Below are positions 37,348-47,256 of a stretch of DNA of 64,000 bases, one piece after another. Position numbers and translations under genes: made by a program. Numbering within the stretch: the stretch's first letter is position 1; every line of letters starts with the position of its first letter. The notes beneath the pieces were generated by a model. That model did not search any database. It was not told the DNA's origin and saw only the letters and a program-made list of their open reading frames with translations. The stretch is taken from NCBI RefSeq assembly GCF_001463745.1, contig NZ_BBWJ01000013.1:1-64000 (forward strand), written 5' to 3'. The DNA is from Aureimonas sp. AU22 (GTDB lineage: Bacteria > Pseudomonadota > Alphaproteobacteria > Rhizobiales > Rhizobiaceae).

Positions 37348-37908
37348 GTGAGCGTCGATCACAGCAGCGAACCCACACGCCGGGACTTTCTTTATATCGC
37401 GACGGGGGCGGCCGGCGTCGTCGGTGCCGCCGCGGCAGTCTGGCCCTTCATCGATCAGATGAACCCGGACGCCGCGACGCTCGCGCTCGCGCAGGTGGAT
37501 GTCGACATCAGCCAGATCGCGGCCGGGCAGTCGATCACCGCCAAGTGGCGCGGCAAGCCGATCTTCATCCGTCAGCGCACGCCGACGGAGATCGAAGAGG
37601 GCAAGGGCGTCGATCTGTCCGACCTGAAGGACCCGATCGCGCGCAACGCGAACCTGCCCGCCGACGCGCCCGCCACCGACGTCAACCGCGCCGCGCCGGG
37701 GCTGGAGCAGTGGCTCGTGATGGTCGGCGTGTGCACGCATCTCGGCTGCGTGCCGCTCGGCCAGTCCGGCGACTACGACGGCTGGTACTGCCCGTGCCAC
37801 GGTTCGCACTACGACACGGCCGGGCGCATCCGGAAGGGTCCGGCGCCGGAGAACATGGCCGTTCCCGTCTTCACCTTCCCAACGCCCACCACGATCCGCA
37901 TCGGCTGA
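37348..37908 (+). CDS. petA: Rieske iron-sulfur subunit of cytochrome bc1 complex
   Basis: 186 residues. GTG start behind AAGGAG. The N-terminus carries a twin-arginine-like motif TRRDFL followed by the single membrane helix (about 17-37), which stays uncleaved and anchors the protein. The [2Fe-2S] ligands are in [10 protein letters not shown] and CPCHGSHYD, with the disulfide cysteines in place. First gene of petABC (fbcFBC); it passes electrons from ubiquinol to cytochrome c1 in the aerobic respiratory chain. The 205 bases upstream would hold the operon promoter; I could not fix one. Confidence 0.97.
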   Translation: MSVDHSSEPTRRDFLYIATGAAGVVGAAAAVWPFIDQMNPDAATLALAQVDVDISQIAAGQSITAKWRGKPIFIRQRTPTEIEEGKGVDLSDLKDPIARNANLPADAPATDVNRAAPGLEQWLVMVGVCTHLGCVPLGQSGDYDGWYCPCHGSHYDTAGRIRKGPAPENMAVPVFTFPTPTTIRIG

Positions 37909-37927
37909 GGCAAGAGGCACAAAGAAC

Positions 37928-39226
37928 ATGAGTGGTCCTTCGTCCTACGTGCCGAACAACGGCGTCATGCGCTGGCTCGACGCCCGCCTGCCGTTGCCCC
38001 GGCTCCTCTACGATTCGTTCGTCGCCTTCCCGGTGCCGCGAAACCTGAGCTACGCCTATACGTTCGGCGGCATCCTGGCGCTGTTCCTCGCCATCCAGAT
38101 CCTGACCGGCGTCGTCCTGGCCATGCACTACGCGGCCAATTCGGGCATCGCCTTCCAGTCCGTCGAGAGCATCGTGCGCGACGTGAACTGGGGCTGGCTG
38201 CTGCGCTACATGCACGCCAACGGCGCGTCGTTCTTCTTCATCGCCGTCTATCTCCACATCTTCCGCGGCCTCTACTACGGCTCCTACAAGGCGCCGCGCG
38301 AGATCATGTGGATCCTCGGCGTCGTGATCTTCCTTCTGATGATGGCGACCGCCTTCATGGGCTACGTCTTGCCCTGGGGCCAGATGTCCTTCTGGGGCGC
38401 CACGGTCATCACCGGCTTCTTCACCGCGTTCCCCGGCATCGGCGGTCCGATCCAGACGCTGCTTCTCGGCGGCTTCGCGGTGGACAACGCCACGCTCAAC
38501 CGCTTTTTCTCGCTGCACTACCTCCTGCCGTTCATGATCGCGGGCGTCGTGATCTTGCACATCTGGGCGCTGCATGTGGTGGGCCAGACCAACCCGACCG
38601 GCGTCGAGATCAAGTCGTCGAAGGACACGGTGCCCTTCACGCCCCATGCGACCATCAAGGACGGGTTCGCGATGGTCGTGTTCCTGGTCTTCTTCGCCTA
38701 TTTCGTCTTCTACATGCCGAACTACATGGGCCACCCGGACAACTACATTCCGGCGAACCCGCTGCAGACGCCCGCCCATATCGTGCCCGAATGGTACTTC
38801 CTGCCGTTCTACGCGATGCTGCGCGCCATCACCTTCAACATCGGCCCGATCGATTCCAAGCTGGGCGGCGTTCTCGTGATGTTCGGCTCGATCATCATCC
38901 TGTTCTTCCTGCCCTGGCTGGACACGAGCCGCGTCCGCTCCACCGCCTACCGTCCAATCTACAAGATCTTCTTCTGGGTCTTCGCGGCGAACGCGGTCGT
39001 GCTCGGCTGGCTCGGCTCCCGTCCGGCAGAGGGCATCTACCCCCTCCTGTCGCTCGTCGGCACGATCTACTACTTCGCGCACTTCCTCATCGTCCTGCCG
39101 GTCCTGGGCCTCGTCGAAACGCCGAAGAAGCTGCCGAACTCGATCACGGAAGCGGTTCTGGCCAAGCGCGGTGCCACGCGTGGGCTGCCCGCAGGGGCCG
39201 CGGCCTCTCCCGAAACCAAAGGCTGA
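37928..39226 (+). CDS. petB: Cytochrome b subunit of cytochrome bc1 complex
   Basis: 432 residues, eight membrane helices. Haem-ligand helices are seen in [42 protein letters not shown] and the [20 protein letters not shown] segment; quinol-site regions [17 protein letters not shown] and [13 protein letters not shown] (PEWY) are intact. The C-terminal tail after the last helix ([17 protein letters not shown]) is common in alphaproteobacteria. Starts 19 bases after petA and is followed after 11 bases by petC. Confidence 0.98.
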   Translation: MSGPSSYVPNNGVMRWLDARLPLPRLLYDSFVAFPVPRNLSYAYTFGGILALFLAIQILTGVVLAMHYAANSGIAFQSVESIVRDVNWGWLLRYMHANGASFFFIAVYLHIFRGLYYGSYKAPREIMWILGVVIFLLMMATAFMGYVLPWGQMSFWGATVITGFFTAFPGIGGPIQTLLLGGFAVDNATLNRFFSLHYLLPFMIAGVVILHIWALHVVGQTNPTGVEIKSSKDTVPFTPHATIKDGFAMVVFLVFFAYFVFYMPNYMGHPDNYIPANPLQTPAHIVPEWYFLPFYAMLRAITFNIGPIDSKLGGVLVMFGSIIILFFLPWLDTSRVRSTAYRPIYKIFFWVFAANAVVLGWLGSRPAEGIYPLLSLVGTIYYFAHFLIVLPVLGLVETPKKLPNSITEAVLAKRGATRGLPAGAAASPETKG

Positions 39227-39237
39227 CGAAGCGACCT

Positions 39238-40209
39238 ATGGACCTTGCAATGAGAAAGCTTCTTCCAGCCTTCCTGGTCGCCGGTGCCGTGCTGACGCCG
39301 GTTCTCGGCCTCGCCCAGGAGCCGGCGGCGCCGGCCGCGCAGATCGAAGGCGATGCGCCGGGTGCGGCGCCCGATTCCGGAAGCGGCGCGGAGGCCTCGA
39401 CCAACGCGACCCACGGCGGCGAGGAAGCGGCGACCCACACCCCGCACTACCCGCTGAAGAAGCCGGCCGAGCTGTCCTGGACGTTCGCCGGCCCCTTCGG
39501 ACATTGGGACCTCGCGCAGCTTCAGCGTGGCCTGAAGGTCTACAAGGAGGTCTGCTCGAACTGCCACTCGATGAACCTCGTGTCCTTCCGGAACTTCGAG
39601 GCTCTCGGCTACAGCGACGAGCAGGTGCGGGCCCTCGCGGCCGAGTACCAGATCACCGACCCCGCGCCGAACGCGCAGGGCGAGATGTTCCAGCGCCCGG
39701 GTATCCCGTCCGATCGCCTGCCGTCGCCCTATCCGAACCCGGAGGCAGCGGCAGCGGCACTCGGCGGTGCGCATCCGCCGGATCTGTCGCTGATCGCGAA
39801 GGCTCGCTCGGTGGAGCGCGGCTTCCCGCGGTTCCTCCTCGATATCCTTCCCTGGAGCCAGTACGCGGAAGGCGGGCCGGACTACATCCACTCGCTGCTG
39901 ACCGGATACGAGGAAGCGCCTGCCGGCGTCACCATCCAGCCGGGCACCTACTACAACCCGCATTTCATCTCCGGTCCGGCCCTCGCGATGGCCCCGCCGC
40001 TCAGCGACGGTCAGGTGACCTACGACGACGGCGCCCCGCAGACGGCGGAGCAGTACTCGCGTGACGTGTCTTCCTTCCTGATGTGGGCGGCCGAGCCGCA
40101 CCTCGTCGAGCGCAAGGCGACTGGGTTCGTGGTGATGATCTTCCTGATCGGCTTCTCGATCATGCTCTACCTCGTCAAACGCCGGGTCTGGGCCGACACG
40201 CCGCACTGA
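39238..40209 (+). CDS. petC: Cytochrome c1 subunit of cytochrome bc1 complex
   Basis: 323 residues (ATG at 39238; a second ATG at 39250 would give 319, both leave the signal peptide whole). After a cleavable signal (MRKLLPAFLVAGAVLTPVLG) comes a long Pro/Ala/Gly/Glu-rich linker (about 26-70), then the haem-binding EVCSNCHSMN, the domain-typical SLIAKARSVERGFPRFL with conserved arginine patch, ALAMAPPLSDGQVTYDDG near the axial Met, and a C-terminal helix (about 300-318, VVMIFLIGFSIMLYLVKRR) anchoring it to the membrane. Last gene of the bc1 operon, closed by a terminator. Confidence 0.97.
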   Translation: MDLAMRKLLPAFLVAGAVLTPVLGLAQEPAAPAAQIEGDAPGAAPDSGSGAEASTNATHGGEEAATHTPHYPLKKPAELSWTFAGPFGHWDLAQLQRGLKVYKEVCSNCHSMNLVSFRNFEALGYSDEQVRALAAEYQITDPAPNAQGEMFQRPGIPSDRLPSPYPNPEAAAAALGGAHPPDLSLIAKARSVERGFPRFLLDILPWSQYAEGGPDYIHSLLTGYEEAPAGVTIQPGTYYNPHFISGPALAMAPPLSDGQVTYDDGAPQTAEQYSRDVSSFLMWAAEPHLVERKATGFVVMIFLIGFSIMLYLVKRRVWADTPH

Positions 40210-40235
40210 GGCGGAGGACGAGAATGCGACGATTG

Positions 40236-40266
40236 GAAAAAGGGGCCCATGGGCCCCTTTCTTTCG
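40236..40266 (+). terminator. Intrinsic terminator of petABC
   Basis: Perfect palindrome AGGGGCCCATGGGCCCCT (40241-40258) preceded by AAAAA and followed by TTCTTTC, 30 bases after the petC stop. The A and T tracts on either side would let it work in both directions. Confidence 0.85.
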
Positions 40267-40354
40267 TTGTGCCTTCCCCTACGAAACTCACCCTTGGGTT
40301 GAGGGAACCTTCACGATTACCGGACTAGCCTTCTCCAGTCTCTGGGGGATTGCG

Positions 40355-42145
40355 ATGTTCCGACTTCCGTCACTCGATCTGATCCGCATCAGTTCGATCA
40401 TCGCTTTGTCTTCGAGCATGATCATCGGATCGATCGCGCTGCGCGGCGTTCTCGACCAACACCAGCGCGCCGGCGCCGCGCTCGTCGAGCTGCAGCTCTT
40501 TGAACTCGCGACGGCCGCGGCGACGGCGATCACGAAGGAGCGCCGGCCGCTCGAGCTCGCCCTGAGCGCCGAGCCAGCCGATGCGGCCGGCCTGACGGCG
40601 GAGCTGAAGGCGTCACGGGCAGACGCCGACCGGTCCATCGCGCGCTTTCGCCAGCTCGTCGAGAGCAGCGCGCTTGCAAGCAGCATGAACTTCAACTTCC
40701 TGACAGCGCTGCTGCGGGACGAGCGACGTGCGGCGGACGCGCTCCTGGCGCTGCCGCTGGCCGAACGTCAGGTCAGCCTCCAGCTTCGCGTCGCGCGCGG
40801 CATGTCGTCGATCTCGCAGACCTTCGTCCCGTTCGTCGACAAGACGGCGCAGCGCGTGATCGAAGCCGACGAGAGCCTTGCTGGGCGCGTGAACGTCGCG
40901 CGATTGCTCGGGGCGCTCTACGAGGCGGCGACGCGCCTGCCTTCCGAAGTGATGCCGGCGCTCAAGCGGTCCGAAGTCATTCCGCCCGAAGCGGTGATGA
41001 CCAGCATGCGCGTCCAGCAGCGTATCCTGGCCCTGTGGGACGTCGGCGTCTCGCAGCTCGAGTTCGGCCTGGACTCGCCCCGCCTCAGCCAGGCGCACGA
41101 GGAGATCCGCTCCGTCTATTTCGGCAAGGGCTTCCCGTTCCTCAGCCGCGCCATCGAGACCCATTCGCGTCGCCCCCTCAACTCGGTCGAGCAGGCCAAG
41201 CGGATTTCCGAGGTCTACGCGCCGACGACGCTGCCCATCCTGCGCATGCGCAATCTGTATGTGGATGCGATGATGAAGGAGGCGGTGACGATCCAGGAAT
41301 CGACCCTTCTCCAGATGAAGCTCGTGGTGTGCCTGACGGTACTGATCCTCGTGATGACGGCGATCGCGGCCTGGGTCCTGTATCGGCAGATGCTGCGACC
41401 GCTTCTCGGGGTCCGCGACCAGATCCTCGCCCTTTGCGAACGGCGGCCGTTGGAGCGACGACCCTACTTGGGCTCCGTCCGGGCTGTCGCCAGTCTCTAC
41501 AAGGCGTTGGAGACGCTGGAAGACCGCGATCGTCAGCGCATGGTCCTCGAACTGGAGCGCGCCGATCTGTCGGAGAGGCTTCGGACCCTGTCGGAGACGG
41601 ACGAGCTCACCGCTCTGCCCAACCGCCGCGGCCTCTTCGCGCGGCTCGACGGTTTCGGCGAGCAGGGCCGGGACTACGTCACGATCCTCGGCGACATCGA
41701 TCACTTCAAGGCCGTCAACGACACCTATGGCCATGGCCCCGGCGACGAGGTCCTCGCCGCCTTCTCGGAGTGCCTGCGCGCCCGCGCCAGCCCCGACGTC
41801 GTCGTCGCGCGCTATGGCGGCGAGGAATTCGCGATCGTGATGCGCTCGGACCAGCTCGAAGCGGTGCTGGCCTTTGCGGAAGATCTGCGCGCCGAGGTGG
41901 AGGCGCTCGTCGTGGAGACCAGCGCCGGCACGATCCGCATCACGGCGAGCTTCGGGCTCGCCCACGAGGTCGGTCCCGTCGCGGCCTGGCCCACGCTCTT
42001 CGACATTGCCGACCGAGCGCTCTACGAGGCCAAGGCCGCCGGGCGAAACCGCGTGCGTCTCTGCAACGCGACGATCATGCAGCTCGGAGCGTCCGCGCTG
42101 TCGTCGTCGGGCGCGCTGAGCCGTCCAGGGGAGGCGGCGGCCTGA
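40355..42145 (+). CDS. Membrane-anchored diguanylate cyclase (GGDEF)
   Basis: 596 residues. A signal-anchor helix (about 12-32) and a second helix (about 322-345, LVVCLTVLILVMTAIAAWVL) bound a 290-residue periplasmic sensor region of helical character that I do not recognise. The cytoplasmic part has a linker helix and a GGDEF domain (about 430-575) with active-site GGEEF (488-492), GDIDHFKAVNDTYGH, and ALYEAKAAGRNRV, so it should make cyclic-di-GMP. The product-inhibition site RxxD before GGEEF is RASPD with one extra residue, so feedback control may be lost. Stands alone after the pet terminator; convergent with ychF. Confidence 0.92.
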   Translation: MFRLPSLDLIRISSIIALSSSMIIGSIALRGVLDQHQRAGAALVELQLFELATAAATAITKERRPLELALSAEPADAAGLTAELKASRADADRSIARFRQLVESSALASSMNFNFLTALLRDERRAADALLALPLAERQVSLQLRVARGMSSISQTFVPFVDKTAQRVIEADESLAGRVNVARLLGALYEAATRLPSEVMPALKRSEVIPPEAVMTSMRVQQRILALWDVGVSQLEFGLDSPRLSQAHEEIRSVYFGKGFPFLSRAIETHSRRPLNSVEQAKRISEVYAPTTLPILRMRNLYVDAMMKEAVTIQESTLLQMKLVVCLTVLILVMTAIAAWVLYRQMLRPLLGVRDQILALCERRPLERRPYLGSVRAVASLYKALETLEDRDRQRMVLELERADLSERLRTLSETDELTALPNRRGLFARLDGFGEQGRDYVTILGDIDHFKAVNDTYGHGPGDEVLAAFSECLRARASPDVVVARYGGEEFAIVMRSDQLEAVLAFAEDLRAEVEALVVETSAGTIRITASFGLAHEVGPVAAWPTLFDIADRALYEAKAAGRNRVRLCNATIMQLGASALSSSGALSRPGEAAA

Positions 42146-42161
42146 GCGGCCAGGGCCGCTC
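42144..42161. repeat. Inverted repeat between convergent cyclase and ychF genes
   Basis: GAGCGGCC / GGCCGCTC with a two-base loop lies over the cyclase stop, followed by a further GGCCGCTC copy. It has no T tract, but its place between two convergent genes suggests a pausing or termination hairpin for both. Confidence 0.4.
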
Positions 42162-42167
42162 GGCCGC

Positions 42168-43271
42168 TCAGACGTTGAACTTGAAGAGCATGATGTCGCC
42201 GTCCTGGACGACGTATTCCTTGCCTTCGTCGCGCGCCTTGCCGGCTTCCTTGGCCGCGACTTCCCCGCCCAGCGACACGAAGTCGTCGTAGGCGATCGTC
42301 TGGGCTCGGATGAAGCCCTTCTCGAAGTCGGTATGGATGACGCCGGCCGCCTGCGGCGCCTTGGCGCCGCGCTTCACGGTCCAGGCGCGGGTCTCCTTCG
42401 GCCCCACCGTGAAGTAGGTGATGAGGTCGAGAAGCGCGTAGCCTTCGCGGATCAGGCGGTCGAGGCCGGGCTCGTCGAGGCCCATCACCCCCATGTATTC
42501 GCCGACCTCGTCCTCGCCGAGCTGGGCGATTTCCGCTTCGATGGCAGCGGAGATCACGACGCTGCGCGCACCCTGGCGCTGGGCCATCGCGGCGACCGCT
42601 TTCGAATACGCGTTGCCGGTCGCCGCATCGCCTTCCGCCACGTTGCAGACGTAGAGCACGGGCTTCGAGGTCAGGAGGTTGAGGTTGCGAAGTTGCTGGC
42701 GGTCGTCGGCGTCGAGGCTCGCCAGAAGCGTGCGCGCCGGCTCGCCGTTCTGCAGCTTGGCGAGTGCGGCTTCCATCACCGGCACCTGGGCCAGCGCTTC
42801 CTTGTCCTTGCCCTGCGCCTTCTTGCGCGCGGCGACGATCCGGCGCTCCAGGCTCTCGAGGTCGGAGAGCATCAGCTCTGTCTCGACGGTCTCGGCATCC
42901 GCCACCGGATCGATGCGGCCCTCGACATGGGTGATGTCGTCGTCCTCGAAGCAGCGCAGAACGTGGACGATCGCGTCCACCTCGCGGATGTTGGCGAGGA
43001 ACTGGTTGCCGAGCCCTTCACCCTTCGAAGCGCCGCGCACGAGGCCGGCGATATCGACGAAGGTGATGCGCGTCGGGATGAGCTGCGCCGACTTGCCGAT
43101 CTTGGCGATCGGCGCCATGCGCGGGTCGGGCACGCCGACGTCGCCCGTGTTCGGCTCGATCGTGCAGAACGGATAGTTCGCGGCCTGCGCGGCGGCGGTC
43201 TTGGTCAGCGCGTTGAAGAGGGTGGACTTGCCGACATTGGGAAGTCCGACGATGCCGCAGCGAAAGCCCAT
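42168..43271 (-). CDS. ychF: Redox-regulated OBG-type ATPase YchF
   Basis: 367 residues, standard length. G1 motif [15 protein letters not shown]3-like [20 protein letters not shown], the altered G4 typical of the family (the motif that makes it prefer ATP over GTP) and the TGS domain at the C-terminus ([20 protein letters not shown]) are all present. Binds the ribosome and is linked to stress control of translation. Last gene of the minus-strand series prs, rplY, pth, ychF; preceded 74 bases upstream by pth. Confidence 0.97.
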   Translation of the reverse strand: MGFRCGIVGLPNVGKSTLFNALTKTAAAQAANYPFCTIEPNTGDVGVPDPRMAPIAKIGKSAQLIPTRITFVDIAGLVRGASKGEGLGNQFLANIREVDAIVHVLRCFEDDDITHVEGRIDPVADAETVETELMLSDLESLERRIVAARKKAQGKDKEALAQVPVMEAALAKLQNGEPARTLLASLDADDRQQLRNLNLLTSKPVLYVCNVAEGDAATGNAYSKAVAAMAQRQGARSVVISAAIEAEIAQLGEDEVGEYMGVMGLDEPGLDRLIREGYALLDLITYFTVGPKETRAWTVKRGAKAPQAAGVIHTDFEKGFIRAQTIAYDDFVSLGGEVAAKEAGKARDEGKEYVVQDGDIMLFKFNV

Positions 43272-43345
43272 GGGTGTCTTGCCTTACGTCTCGGGATGGG
43301 AGGCGGGCCCGGTCGAGGGCCCCAGAAAAAGGGAAGGGGATCGGT

Positions 43346-44068
43346 TCAGCTCGGGTCGCCGCCGCCGAGGAGCCGGCGCAGCATGCCCGCCATCGGGCCG
43401 GCGGACGGCGCAGGACGCACCTCTGCCGGGCGCGCCTGGCGCACGTGGCTCTGCGCCTTGGCCTTCGCGGCGCCGCCCTTGGCGCCGCTCGGCTCCTCCG
43501 AGCCGCCGGTCGCGAGCGTCACCTTGTTCATGAAGACGGCGTCCTCGCCGGCCACGAGCGCTTCGGCGTTGCGCGCGACGGCCTCCAGCAGCGGCTCCAG
43601 CCATTCGCGATCGACCTTGGCGAAGTCGCCGAGGACATGCGGATTGACCCGCTCCTTCGAGCCGGGATGACCGATGCCGAGGCGCACGCGGCGGTAGTCC
43701 TTGCCGAGATGGGCGTCGATGGAGCGCAGCCCGTTGTGGCCGCCATGGCCCCCGCCGATCTTGACGCGCACCTTGGCGGGAGGAAGGTCGAGTTCGTCGT
43801 GGAAGACCACGATCTGCGCCGGCGCGATCTTGTAGAAGGCGGCTGCGGCCTGCACCGAGCGGCCGCTCTCGTTCATGAAGGTCTGCGGCTTCAGGAGGAG
43901 GACCTTCTCGCTTCCGACCTGTCCTTCCGCGATCTCGCCCTGGAACTTCTTCGACCACGGGGAGAAGCCGGGGCGGCGCGCGATCTCGTCGACGGCCATG
44001 AAGCCGATATTGTGCCGGTTACCGGCATATTGCGCACCGGGATTGCCGAGGCCCACCATGAGGAGCAT
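43346..44068 (-). CDS. pth: Peptidyl-tRNA hydrolase
   Basis: 240 residues. [23 protein letters not shown] carries the catalytic His and the substrate-binding Asn; FMNESG and [15 protein letters not shown] follow as in all bacterial Pth. The start at 44068 matches the family N-terminus; the upstream frame to 44116 is not needed. The last 50 residues ([15 protein letters not shown] onward, ending [12 protein letters not shown]) form an Ala/Lys/Arg-rich tail beyond the E. coli length, common in Rhizobiales and probably unstructured. It frees peptidyl-tRNAs dropped by ribosomes. Cotranscribed with rplY, 94 bases upstream. Confidence 0.96.
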   Translation of the reverse strand: MLLMVGLGNPGAQYAGNRHNIGFMAVDEIARRPGFSPWSKKFQGEIAEGQVGSEKVLLLKPQTFMNESGRSVQAAAAFYKIAPAQIVVFHDELDLPPAKVRVKIGGGHGGHNGLRSIDAHLGKDYRRVRLGIGHPGSKERVNPHVLGDFAKVDREWLEPLLEAVARNAEALVAGEDAVFMNKVTLATGGSEEPSGAKGGAAKAKAQSHVRQARPAEVRPAPSAGPMAGMLRRLLGGGDPS

Positions 44069-44162
44069 GTGCCCGTCCTCCAGCGATCCGGAGCCGGGCG
44101 ACCACGGATCCGGCATAAGCGGATGCGGCGGACGAGCCGGAGCCCGTCCGCCGCACAGTCCA

Positions 44163-44825
44163 TCAGTTGCCGGACTTCGGCTCGTCCTCGGCGGTCGCGT
44201 CGGTCTGCTGGGTGACCTCGGTGGTCGGCGTCTCGGCGTCGAGCTCGTCGGTCTCCTCGGCCATCGGCGGGACGATCGTGGCGATCACGAAATCCTCGTC
44301 GGAGGTGAGGCGGACGCCCTTCGGCAGCGCCAGGTTCGAGGCATGCAGCGCATCGCCGATGTCGAGGCCCGTCAGGTCGAGGGTGAAGCCCTCCGGGATC
44401 GACTGCGCAGCGCAGACGACCTCGATGTCGTGGTGCACGACGTTGAGCGAGCCGTCCTTGGCCTTCAGGCCAGGCGCCGCGTCCTCGTTCTCGAAGTGAA
44501 CGGGAATGCGCACCGTGACTTCCGTGCGCTCGGAAACGCGGAGGTAGTCGACGTGGGTCAGCGTATCCTTGACGACGTCGAGCTGGTAGTCCTTCGGGAG
44601 GACCTGGATCTGCTTGCCGCCGACGTCGATCGTGATGACCGTGGTCAGGAAGCCGCCCGCGTGCAGCTTCAGGAAGGTCTCCTTGTAGGGGACCGCGATC
44701 GGCAGGGGCTCCTGCTTGTCGCCGTAGATGACGGCGGGCACCATTCCGTTGCGGCGGAGATGTCTGGCGGCCCCCTTGCCGACCTTCTCGCGCGCTTCGG
44801 CCTTGACCGTGTAGCTCTCGCTCAT
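44163..44825 (-). CDS. rplY: 50S ribosomal protein L25/Ctc
   Basis: 220 residues, the long Ctc (TL5) form with an N-terminal L25 domain that binds 5S rRNA ([25 protein letters not shown]) and a C-terminal beta domain (about 95-185, [20 protein letters not shown]), followed by an acidic tail rich in Glu/Asp/Thr from about 188. The order rplY, pth, ychF is conserved in many alphaproteobacteria. A ribosome-binding GAAACAAGG lies before the ATG. The region upstream to prs holds a hairpin. Confidence 0.96.
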   Translation of the reverse strand: MSESYTVKAEAREKVGKGAARHLRRNGMVPAVIYGDKQEPLPIAVPYKETFLKLHAGGFLTTVITIDVGGKQIQVLPKDYQLDVVKDTLTHVDYLRVSERTEVTVRIPVHFENEDAAPGLKAKDGSLNVVHHDIEVVCAAQSIPEGFTLDLTGLDIGDALHASNLALPKGVRLTSDEDFVIATIVPPMAEETDELDAETPTTEVTQQTDATAEDEPKSGN

Positions 44826-44884
44826 GGTTTCAATCCTTGTTTCGTTCAGAGGATGCCGGACCGGCCATGCTTGCGCCGGAACGA

Positions 44885-44908
44885 CGAAAAGCGGCGCAAA
44901 GGCCGCTT
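44885..44908 (-). terminator. Candidate terminator between prs and rplY
   Basis: On the minus strand AAGCGGC pairs with GCCGCTT (44902-44908 with 44889-44895) around a six-base loop and is followed by TTCGTC. It lies downstream of prs and before rplY, so rplY-pth-ychF probably have their own promoter or partial read-through. Confidence 0.5.
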
Positions 44909-45003
44909 CACGCCCGCGCTGCCTCCAAGGGTGTCCGCGCGGGCGGGTTGGCTATAGCGGCGATCGGCTGGAGAGGCAAGCGAAGCGCCCCCCGTGGACC
45001 ACC

Positions 45004-45936
45004 TCAGTCGAAGAGCGAGGAGACCGACTGTTCCGTCGTGGTGCGCGAGATCGCTTCGGCGAGCAGCGTCGCCGTGCTGACGACGCGGATGTTGCGCGCC
45101 TCGCGGATCGCCTTCGTCGGCTCGATCGAATCGGTGATGACGAGTTCCTCGAGGCTCGAGGCCGCGATGCGCGAGACCGCGCCGCCCGAGAGCACGCCGT
45201 GGGTGATGTAGGCGCGAACGCCCTTGGCGCCCGCCGCCATCAGGGCATCGGCCGCGTTGCACAGGGTGCCGCCGGAATCGATGATGTCGTCGATCAGGAT
45301 GCAGTGGCGACCCTCGACGTCGCCGATGATGTTCATCACCTCGGACTCGCCCGGCTTCTCGCGGCGCTTGTCGACGATGGCGAGCGGGGCGTCGAGACGC
45401 TTGGCGAGCGCCCGGGCGCGGACCACGCCGCCGACGTCGGGCGAGACCACCATGACGCGGTCGGTCTCGAGATGCTCCTTGATGTCGCGCGCGAGCAGCG
45501 GCACGGCGAAGAGGTTGTCGGTCGGGATGTCGAAGAAGCCCTGGATCTGCCCGGCATGAAGATCCATCGTCATCACGCGGTCGGCGCCGGCGCGGGTGAT
45601 GAGGTTGGCGACGAGCTTGGCCGAGATCGGCGTGCGCCCGCCCGCCTTGCGGTCCTGTCGGGCATAGCCGAAGTAGGGCAGCACGGCCGTGATGCGGCGG
45701 GCCGAGGCCCGGCGCAGCGCGTCCATGATGATCAGGAGCTCCATCAGGTGGTCGTTCGCCGGATAGGACGTCGACTGGATGACGAAGCAGTCCTCGCCGC
45801 GCACGTTCTCCTGGATCTCGACGAATATTTCCTGGTCGGCGAAGCGGCGCACGGAGGCCGCGCCAAGTGGCAGCTCCAGGTAGCGCCCGATCGCTTCGGC
45901 GAGAGTGCGGTTGGAGTTGCCGACAAAGAGTTTCAT
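45004..45936 (-). CDS. prs: Ribose-phosphate pyrophosphokinase
   Basis: 310 residues, class I PRPP synthetase. [20 protein letters not shown] is the usual N-terminus; [16 protein letters not shown] includes ATP-binding residues, [18 protein letters not shown] the metal site, [19 protein letters not shown] the flag region and [17 protein letters not shown] the PRPP-binding loop. It makes PRPP for nucleotide, His and Trp synthesis, so it feeds the anthranilate pathway represented by trpE(G) elsewhere in the window. An in-frame ATG at 45951 would add five residues; 45936 is the family start. Confidence 0.98.
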   Translation of the reverse strand: MKLFVGNSNRTLAEAIGRYLELPLGAASVRRFADQEIFVEIQENVRGEDCFVIQSTSYPANDHLMELLIIMDALRRASARRITAVLPYFGYARQDRKAGGRTPISAKLVANLITRAGADRVMTMDLHAGQIQGFFDIPTDNLFAVPLLARDIKEHLETDRVMVVSPDVGGVVRARALAKRLDAPLAIVDKRREKPGESEVMNIIGDVEGRHCILIDDIIDSGGTLCNAADALMAAGAKGVRAYITHGVLSGGAVSRIAASSLEELVITDSIEPTKAIREARNIRVVSTATLLAEAISRTTTEQSVSSLFD

Positions 45937-46081
45937 CGCTGACCGCTTCATCCGTCTACGGGGCTCGCCGGCCCTCGGAACGGAGGGGCCGGTCGCATGG
46001 GCGGGCTCTAAGCAAGATGGTGGAAAGATTCAAGGTTGCGCTGCGGGAAACACCGCGGCGCAGTTAAGGCCTGCCCTCGCT

Positions 46082-47233
46082 TCAGCCGGTCGCCATCAGT
46101 TCGATCGGCAGCCGCGAGAGACACTCCGGGCCGTCTTCCGTGGTGAGATAGGTCTGGCCGAGGCACATGGCGGCGCCGCTGTCCGAATCCATGATGATCA
46201 TGTGGGCGAACAGCGTCATGTTCGGACGAATCGGCTCGGCATTGCCCGCGACGAACATCTGCGGATCCATCCAGGAGGGCGCGAAGCGCGCGCCCACCGA
46301 GTAGCCGCAGGCGGCGAGGCGGTGGCGGACGAGGTCGTGGCTTTCCATCACGCGCGCATGGGCGTCGAAGACGTCGCCGAAGGTCTGGCCGGGGCGCATC
46401 GCCGCCTCCACCGCCGTCAGCGCCTCCGCACCGGCCGCGAACAGTTCCTCGTGGCGCATGAGAGGACGCCCGACGATGAGCGTGCGCATCAGCGGCGCAT
46501 GGTACTGCGCCTTGACGCCGGACCACTCGATCGTCAGCTGATCCTGTGCGCCAAGCCGCCTGCGGCCGGACTTGTAGCGGCAGAGGAGGGCGTCCTCGCC
46601 AGAGCCGAGGATGAACGGATTGGCCGGATAGTCGCCGCCCTTCAAGAGGATGTCGCCCTGCAGCGCATGAAGGAGCACGCCCTCGTCGGCCCCCTCGCGC
46701 ACCAGCGGCCACATCGCTTCGAGCGCTTCGTCGCCGAGACGCGCAGCCTCCCTGACATAGGCGATCTCGGCCTCGCTCTTGACGACGCGCAGGGCGGGCA
46801 CGAGGTCGGAGGCGTCCACGAGCGCGGCGAAGGAGCCGAGTTTCTCCTCCACGAGCTTGCCGTTGGCCGCCGTCAGTCCGTGCGTCGACCATTCGACGCC
46901 GACCCGCGCGCCGAGAAGGCCCATGTCGTCCATGATGTCGCGTAGCTCGATCGCGGGATTGGCGCCGCCCCGGTCGCGCCAGACCACGACGGTCTCGATG
47001 TTGGACGTCGCCCGCGCCTGGCGCAGGTCCGCCGAACGGGTGAGGAGGCGCATCTCGCCGTCCGCCTTCACCACGAGGCACTGGAAGAAGCAGAAGCCGA
47101 ACGTGTCGTAGCCCGTCAGCCAGTACATCGAGTCCTGTGCGAACAGGAGCACGGCGTCGAGCTTGCGTTCCGCCATCTCGGCGGACAGGCGCGCGCGGCG
47201 GCGTTCGAATTCGTCGGCGGTGAAATGAAGCAT
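46082..47233 (-). CDS. M24-fold peptidase-like hydrolase (creatinase/ectoine hydrolase-like)
   Basis: 383 residues: an N-terminal creatinase domain (about 1-135) and the pita-bread M24 catalytic domain. Metal ligands of aminopeptidase P are not kept: the first Asp-Asp pair region reads LTIEWSGVKAQYHAPLMRT, resembling creatinase (E...GYYHALERT), the central GHG is GYSVG, and the late ExxR/E reads LGQTYLTTEDGPE with Gln. It therefore probably works without the two-metal centre, as creatinase or DoeA-type ectoine hydrolases do, on a small amidino or amide compound. Start at 47233 (MLHFTADEF). Codirectional with pgeF, 23 bases downstream of it. Confidence 0.82.
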   Translation of the reverse strand: MLHFTADEFERRRARLSAEMAERKLDAVLLFAQDSMYWLTGYDTFGFCFFQCLVVKADGEMRLLTRSADLRQARATSNIETVVVWRDRGGANPAIELRDIMDDMGLLGARVGVEWSTHGLTAANGKLVEEKLGSFAALVDASDLVPALRVVKSEAEIAYVREAARLGDEALEAMWPLVREGADEGVLLHALQGDILLKGGDYPANPFILGSGEDALLCRYKSGRRRLGAQDQLTIEWSGVKAQYHAPLMRTLIVGRPLMRHEELFAAGAEALTAVEAAMRPGQTFGDVFDAHARVMESHDLVRHRLAACGYSVGARFAPSWMDPQMFVAGNAEPIRPNMTLFAHMIIMDSDSGAAMCLGQTYLTTEDGPECLSRLPIELMATG

Positions 47234-47256
47234 TGCGTCGTCCGGTTTGGGGCGCG

